10,368 bases of DNA from an uncultured Synergistia bacterium. Lineage in GTDB: Bacteria > Eremiobacterota > SpSt-956 > JAKJGF01. Location of the stretch: positions 1-10,368 of the forward strand of contig CALARM010000696.1 of NCBI GenBank assembly GCA_937888925.1. Direction: 5' to 3'. The notes under the pieces are model-generated. The model had not been told where the DNA came from and made no database searches. It worked only from the letters and a program-made list of their open reading frames with translations. Numbering within the stretch: the stretch's first letter is position 1; every line of letters begins with the position of its first letter. This document shows positions 6,839-10,368 of the stretch, piece by piece. A program made the translations under genes and the position numbers.

Positions 6839-6873
6839 AATGCAGGGGCTTTTTACATGTTTACCCCTGCATT
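6839..6873 (-). terminator. Rho-independent terminator of the ATP-grasp gene
   Basis: AATGCAGGGG (6839-6848) and CCCCTGCATT (6864-6873) form a perfect 10-bp stem with four G-C pairs at the loop end and a 15-base loop. On the minus strand it begins six bases after the ATP-grasp stop and is followed by TTCTTTATAATTT. It separates the ATP-grasp gene from the PhnD-like gene. The same T-rich stretch contains the possible -10 box of the PhnD-like gene. Confidence 0.78.
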
Positions 6874-6879
6874 ATATTG

Positions 6880-8196
6880 TTATTTTATACCCAGTCTGCT
6901 TTTCTCGCAGTGTATCCAGAACCTGTGAAGTCCTTTGTAATGAGCCATTTTCTCAGGTACTTCAGCAGGAACTCTGAAATATCTTCTTACAGCTTCTTCC
7001 AGGACTGCTTCGAATTTTTCACCTGAAAAATATTCAAGAGCTTTTGTATCGAAATCTGCCAGGTGTTCTTCACAGAATTCATTAAATTTTTTTGTTTCGA
7101 AATAGTCATCGGCAATCTTCTCATATTTATCCAGTTTTTCCTGATAGGAAAGACCTTTTTTCTTTGCCTCTTCCAGAACCTTGTAGTATTTGCTCCATTC
7201 ATTCATAAAATTGAGCTTTTGATGTCTCGGATGGAAAGCGCAGTATATAAGCCATTTTGCCATGGCTTTTACAACGCCGGGGAAATAATAATGAAGTGAT
7301 ATGACATCACTGTCAGGATAGGCATTGGCAAAGTCTATGACGTAGATTTTATCATCGTCTTTAGATATTAAAGCTTCGCAGGAATTGTGATCCCATCCGT
7401 AAAAAGCATTTATTATCTTTATTATCTGGACTATTTCTTTTCTTTCTGCATCTGTAATGAAATTATGTTCTATAGCTTTTTCCGCACTTCTTATATATCT
7501 GTCATGGGAATATTTGGAGTCTGCATTGTAATGCATCGGCATTATTTGAGGGCCTATACCGACTGAACGGACGAATTCTTTATAATTTATACCATGCTGG
7601 AGATTCTGAGGTTTTTCTCCTGATTTATCATAGGCTTTCTGTAATTCCTCTCCGTTTGTAACCCTTTCCACTCCAACCCAGCCGCCTCCGTCCTGGGGCT
7701 TTAAAAAGGCAGGATAACCTACTTTTTCTCCGAGGTCCTGCAGGTTGAAAAGTTCATGATCCTCAAAAATAAGATCCTTGTGGATGGGCACTTTTATTTT
7801 CGGATCATCCAGTTCTGAATAATCCTGCTGGGGAATAGCCCATGTGGGAGGTATATTTATACCCAGTTCACTCATCTGGCCGTAGCCGGAATTTTTATCA
7901 ATAGTTTTAAAAGAAAACATGTTGTAGATCAGGTGAACCTTTGTGGAGAGTATTGTAAACAGACTGTTTCTGTGAGGATTCCAGTGGGAACCTCTGTTCA
8001 TTATGACATCAAAATTTGTTTCCGCCGAGTTCAGAACATCATAGGGTTTACACTTTACCCTTTCTGTTACTACATCATATTCCTGTGATTTAATCTTTAT
8101 TTTTGGATCAATATGGGCTATGAGATTTTCAAGAGATCTCAGAAAAGCATAGTGATTTGGATCCATAAGACCTATGTACTTCTTCTTTGTTTCCAT
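6880..8196 (-). CDS. ATP-grasp domain protein of unknown substrate
   Basis: Seen: 438 residues, ATG at 8196 with AAGGAG at 8208-8213, eleven bases away. The N-terminal part (about 1-120) has the pre-ATP-grasp layout, with 'NFDVIMNRGSHWNPHRN' and 'YNMFSFKTIDKNSGYGQMSE'. GYPAFLKPQDGGGWVGVERV (160-179) carries the first ATP-binding lysine K166 and the glycine-rich loop. YKEFV (205-209) matches the hinge region. IYVIDFANAYPDSDV (284-298) holds D288 and N291, which correspond to the metal-binding acidic/Asn positions. The last about 120 residues are helical and charged, beyond the usual domain. Known: ATP-grasp enzymes join a carboxylate, activated as an acyl-phosphate, to an amine or thiol (as in RimK or D-Ala-D-Ala ligase). 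It has no peptide-precursor, ligase or transporter gene beside it, so its substrate is not inferable. Cytoplasmic; transcribed alone and closed by its own terminator. Confidence 0.8.
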   Translation of the reverse strand: METKKKYIGLMDPNHYAFLRSLENLIAHIDPKIKIKSQEYDVVTERVKCKPYDVLNSAETNFDVIMNRGSHWNPHRNSLFTILSTKVHLIYNMFSFKTIDKNSGYGQMSELGINIPPTWAIPQQDYSELDDPKIKVPIHKDLIFEDHELFNLQDLGEKVGYPAFLKPQDGGGWVGVERVTNGEELQKAYDKSGEKPQNLQHGINYKEFVRSVGIGPQIMPMHYNADSKYSHDRYIRSAEKAIEHNFITDAERKEIVQIIKIINAFYGWDHNSCEALISKDDDKIYVIDFANAYPDSDVISLHYYFPGVVKAMAKWLIYCAFHPRHQKLNFMNEWSKYYKVLEEAKKKGLSYQEKLDKYEKIADDYFETKKFNEFCEEHLADFDTKALEYFSGEKFEAVLEEAVRRYFRVPAEVPEKMAHYKGLHRFWIHCEKSRLGIK

Positions 8197-8342
8197 TATA
8201 AAAACATCTCCTTATCGTTAAAATAAATGAAATGTTATTATTCTATCAAATTAACAATATTCCTCTATTTTTACATTTTCTATGGTGAAACACTGACCGG
8301 TAGCTATTCCTGAAGGTGGAAATAAATTTTTTATAAGTCATA
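8197..8342. other. Divergent intergenic region before the rrf2 promoter
   Basis: The region holds the Shine-Dalgarno site of the ATP-grasp gene at 8208-8213. On the minus strand, TTGATA and TATTTT about 18 bases apart (around 8223-8253) are a weak candidate promoter for that gene. A GC-richer patch at 8285-8320 contains an imperfect small hairpin (TATTCC 8305-8310 with GGAAATA 8318-8324) followed by T's. I see no open reading frame and cannot assign a function to the patch. Confidence 0.3.
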
Positions 8343-8371
8343 TTGACTTTTATTTTTTATACTGGTATAAT
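8343..8371 (+). promoter_or_regulatory. Sigma-70-type promoter of rrf2
   Basis: TTGACT (8343-8348) and TATAAT (8366-8371) are spaced by exactly 17 bases, with predicted transcription start near 8378. The -10 box sits inside the left part of the dyad at 8359-8390, so anything bound to that dyad would block RNA polymerase. Confidence 0.75.
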
Positions 8372-8390
8372 AGTACTACTATACCAGTAT
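8359..8390 (+). promoter_or_regulatory. Candidate operator for the Rrf2 regulator
   Basis: ATACTGGTAT (8359-8368) and ATACCAGTAT (8381-8390) are perfect 10-base inverted arms with a 12-base spacer. Inside lies a second, offset palindrome, ATAGTA-C-TACTAT (8370-8382). The element covers the -10 box and transcription start of the gene for an Rrf2 protein. Known: Rrf2 regulators bind dyads of about 25-30 bases and often repress their own promoters. Autoregulation is therefore the likely role, but it is inferred from position and symmetry. I found no clear second copy before hcp. Confidence 0.6.
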
Positions 8391-8405
8391 TAGGGGGATA
8401 ATAAA

Positions 8406-8804
8406 TTGTCTTCTGTAATAAAAATATCTGAAGCAGCATCTCTGGCATTGCATACTATGGTAGTTCTTGCAAAAAATAAGGATAAAATCTTTACAACAAA
8501 AGATATTGCTGTGTTGCTGAATGCCTCCAGAGATCACCTGTCAAAGGTGCTTCAAAGGCTTGAAAAGGAAGCTTTTATAGTTTCGGTGAGAGGTCCGAAA
8601 GGTGGTTTTAAAATAGGGAAGAATAAAGAAAATGTTACCCTTCTTCAGATTTATGAGGCTATAGACGGCCCTCTTTTAGCCACTCATTGCCTGCTCGGTA
8701 ATCCCATATGTGATGGAACGAAGTGTATTCTGGGAGATTTAAATAGGATAAATACTCAGGTAAGAGATTATTTGACAGGAACGAAAATTTTCGATCTGAT
8801 ATAA
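8406..8804 (+). CDS. Rrf2-family transcriptional regulator, probable Fe-S cluster binder
   Basis: Seen: 132 residues. Start: TTG at 8406, with a G-rich Shine-Dalgarno AGGGGG at 8392-8397, eight bases away; no ATG gives the full N-terminus. Residues 3-24 form the first helix (ISEAASLALHTMVVLA). The winged helix covers about 28-70, with TTKDIAVLLNASRDHLSKVL as helix-turn-helix and VRGPKGGFKIG as the wing (RGxxGG is the Rrf2 signature). The dimerisation helix (LLQIYEAIDGPL) precedes three cysteines, C95, C102 and C107, then a final helix. Known: in IscR, NsrR and RirA three cysteines in this loop hold a 2Fe-2S or 4Fe-4S cluster that senses cluster status, NO or iron. Spacing here is C-X6-C-X4-C, different from the IscR X5-X5 pattern. 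It lies 164 bases upstream of hcp, suggesting control of nitrosative/redox stress. IscR-like and NsrR-like roles cannot be separated here. Confidence 0.88.
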   Translation: MSSVIKISEAASLALHTMVVLAKNKDKIFTTKDIAVLLNASRDHLSKVLQRLEKEAFIVSVRGPKGGFKIGKNKENVTLLQIYEAIDGPLLATHCLLGNPICDGTKCILGDLNRINTQVRDYLTGTKIFDLI

Positions 8805-8968
8805 GTCTGTAAAGATATAAAGCCTGACAATATGGACACTGAATAAATTATTGTTTAAAAATAGAGCATATTAGAATTTTTGGGAGGTGATTTTAAAAAG
8901 TCCTGGCTATGGATTTTTATTTTTAATCGGTTGAGAATATGTTACAAATTGAAAGGAGACAAAAAATA
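8805..8968 (+). other. Leader region between rrf2 and hcp
   Basis: The 164 bases contain no strong terminator after rrf2, so read-through into hcp is possible. A weak promoter-like pair, TTGTTT (8851-8856) and TAGAAT (8872-8877), has only 15 bases between the boxes. GGGAGGTGA (8882-8890) is a very strong Shine-Dalgarno-like sequence, yet the nearest ATG (8909) is too far away and opens only a five-codon frame (ATG to TAA at 8926). The real hcp Shine-Dalgarno site is at 8952-8958. I see no copy of the rrf2 dyad here. Confidence 0.35.
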
Positions 8969-10368
8969 ATGAGTATGTTTTGTTATCAATGTGAACAGAC
9001 GGCAAAAGGAACAGGTTGCACTGTTATGGGAGTATGCGGAAAAGATGAAAGAACGGCAAATCTGCAGGATCTTCTTGTATACACATGTAAGGGGATTTCC
9101 ATGTATGCCCACAGGGCAAGAGAACTGGGAGTAAAAGATCATGAAATTGACAAATTTATCCTGGAAGCACTTTTTACGACAATCACAAATGTTAATTTTG
9201 ATGAAGATCGTATTAAAGACTGGATCGTTACGGGAATAAAATTGAGGGATAAAGCAAAAAATCTTTATGAGTCAGCATGTGAATCAAAAAATATTACACC
9301 TGAAAAACTGGAAGGGCCTGCTTCTTTTATTCCTGGAGCTACAAAAGAAGAACTCCTGAAACAGAGTGAAGATGCAGGTATAAAAAAACTTATGGAATTA
9401 CAGGGAGATGTTATTGCGGGCCTTCATTTCCTTCTGATTTACGGACTTAAGGGAACTGCCGCTTATGGAGACCATGCCGCCATACTCGGTAAAGAAAATG
9501 AAGAAGTTTATGCCTATTTCCATAAGGCACTGGATTTCCTCTCAGGTAATCCCTCTTCCGTAGATAATCTCCTTCCTATGATTTTAAAATGCGGTGAAGT
9601 AAACCTTAAAGCTATGGAAATTCTTGATGCAGCCAATACTGAAACTTACGGTCATCCTGAACCCACAAAGGTTCGTGTTACAGCAGTTAAAGGTAAATGT
9701 ATCTTAGCTTCAGGCCATGATCTTAAAGATATGGAAGAACTTTTAAAGCAGACAGAAGGAAAAGGAATTAATGTATATACTCACGGTGAAATGCTTCCTT
9801 TAAATGCCTACCCCGGACTTAAAAAATACAAACATCTCGTCGGAAATTACGGCGGTGCATGGCAGAATCAGCAGAAGGAATTCGATGAATTTCCCGGTGC
9901 CATAGTTATGACTACAAACTGTATACAGAAACCTAAAAATACTTATAAAGATAGAATATTTACCTGTGGCCTTGTAGCATGGCCCGGTGTAACCCATATT
10001 AAAGACAGAGATTTTACGCCTGTCATAGAAGCTGCCCTTAAGGCAGAAGGATTTAAGGAAGATGAACAGGAAAAGACAATAATGGTCGGTTTTGCTCATA
10101 ATGCTGTAATGAGTGTTGCAGATAAGGTCATACAGGCAGTAAAAGACGGAGCCATAAAGCACTTCTTTCTTATTGGCGGCTGTGATGGTGCAAAATCTGG
10201 AAGAAATTATTATACCGAATTCTCTCAGAAAGTGCCCAGAGATTGTGTCATATTGACCCTTGCCTGCGGAAAATATCGCTTTAATAAGCTGGATTTCGGC
10301 GATATCGGAGGCATTCCGAGATTGCTCGATATGGGCCAGTGTAATGACGCCTATTCTGCCATTCAGGT
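8969..10368 (+). CDS. hcp: Hydroxylamine reductase / hybrid-cluster protein (3' end outside window)
   Basis: Seen: 466 complete codons from the ATG at 8969, open at the window end. The site AAAGGAG (8952-8958) is ten bases upstream; the next ATG (8975) is also possible and would begin MFCYQC, the classical N-terminus. C5, C8, C17 and C23 (CX2C-X8-C-X5-C) are the ligands of the 4Fe-4S cluster in class I Hcp, the type found in strict anaerobes. Ligands of the hybrid 4Fe-2S-2O cluster visible here are H250 (SGHDL), E274 (HGEML), C318 (TTNC), C405 (GGCDG), C433 (LACGK) and C458 (GQCND), with spacings fitting the Desulfovibrio enzyme. Two final ligands, Glu and Lys, should lie just beyond the window; about 85 residues are missing. 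Known: Hcp reduces NO to N2O and can reduce hydroxylamine to ammonia, in the cytoplasm, protecting against nitrosative stress. The rrf2 gene upstream is its probable regulator. Confidence 0.96.
   Translation, partial: MSMFCYQCEQTAKGTGCTVMGVCGKDERTANLQDLLVYTCKGISMYAHRARELGVKDHEIDKFILEALFTTITNVNFDEDRIKDWIVTGIKLRDKAKNLYESACESKNITPEKLEGPASFIPGATKEELLKQSEDAGIKKLMELQGDVIAGLHFLLIYGLKGTAAYGDHAAILGKENEEVYAYFHKALDFLSGNPSSVDNLLPMILKCGEVNLKAMEILDAANTETYGHPEPTKVRVTAVKGKCILASGHDLKDMEELLKQTEGKGINVYTHGEMLPLNAYPGLKKYKHLVGNYGGAWQNQQKEFDEFPGAIVMTTNCIQKPKNTYKDRIFTCGLVAWPGVTHIKDRDFTPVIEAALKAEGFKEDEQEKTIMVGFAHNAVMSVADKVIQAVKDGAIKHFFLIGGCDGAKSGRNYYTEFSQKVPRDCVILTLACGKYRFNKLDFGDIGGIPRLLDMGQCNDAYSAIQ

Noticed and set aside
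8305..8331. Terminator-like hairpin before the rrf2 promoter
   Set aside because: The stem is about six pairs with a bulge, and no gene upstream on the plus strand needs a terminator; probably chance.
8823..8968. Second copy of the rrf2 dyad or an FNR/HcpR-type site before hcp
   Set aside because: No arm matches the rrf2 dyad, and the TTGT/ACAA-like words present are not symmetrically placed.
8942..10162. Minus-strand open frames within hcp
   Set aside because: They are antisense to a confidently identified gene with all cluster ligands in order.

Overview
This is a low-GC bacterial chromosome segment with standard sigma-70-type promoters, mostly clear Shine-Dalgarno sites and Rho-independent-type hairpins. 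A class I hybrid-cluster protein (Hcp), whose N-terminal cysteine motif is typical of strict anaerobes, and an Fe-S-type Rrf2 regulator point to an anaerobic bacterium. I cannot place it in a phylum from this window. No rRNA, tRNA, CRISPR array, insertion sequence or integrase is visible, and the genes are almost all stand-alone units or pairs.

Layout. (1) 3-287, plus strand: the C-terminal end of a short-chain dehydrogenase, followed by a hairpin plus T-run terminator. (2) 2015-347, minus strand: two overlapping genes, a CHAD-like helical protein with a charged disordered N-terminus and an exported PPC/DUF296 protein. (3) 2016-2253: an AT-rich divergent intergenic region with a strong promoter and a dyad, leading into a very AT-rich plus-strand gene (2254-4041) for a polytopic GT-C-type membrane glycosyltransferase. 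(4) 5517-4078, minus strand: an FAD/NAD(P)-binding oxidoreductase of the UDP-galactopyranose mutase / protoporphyrinogen oxidase-like group, converging on the glycosyltransferase. Both probably work in cell-surface glycan or glycolipid chemistry. (5) 6794-5674, minus strand: a PhnD-like lipoprotein and a dodecin, closely spaced and followed by a 10-bp inverted repeat. (6) 8196-6880, minus strand: a stand-alone ATP-grasp ligase-like protein with its own terminator. (7) 8343-10368, plus strand: an Rrf2-family regulator whose promoter is overlapped by a perfect 10-bp dyad, then hcp running off the window end.

The best-supported functional unit is rrf2-hcp. A probable cluster-binding regulator lies directly upstream of a hydroxylamine reductase/NO-detoxifying hybrid-cluster protein, which suggests control by nitrosative or redox stress, with probable autoregulation through the dyad. 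The less described content is the CHAD-like/exported-PPC pair, the orphan PhnD-dodecin pair and the lone ATP-grasp enzyme. I see no clear evidence of a wholly new multi-gene system.
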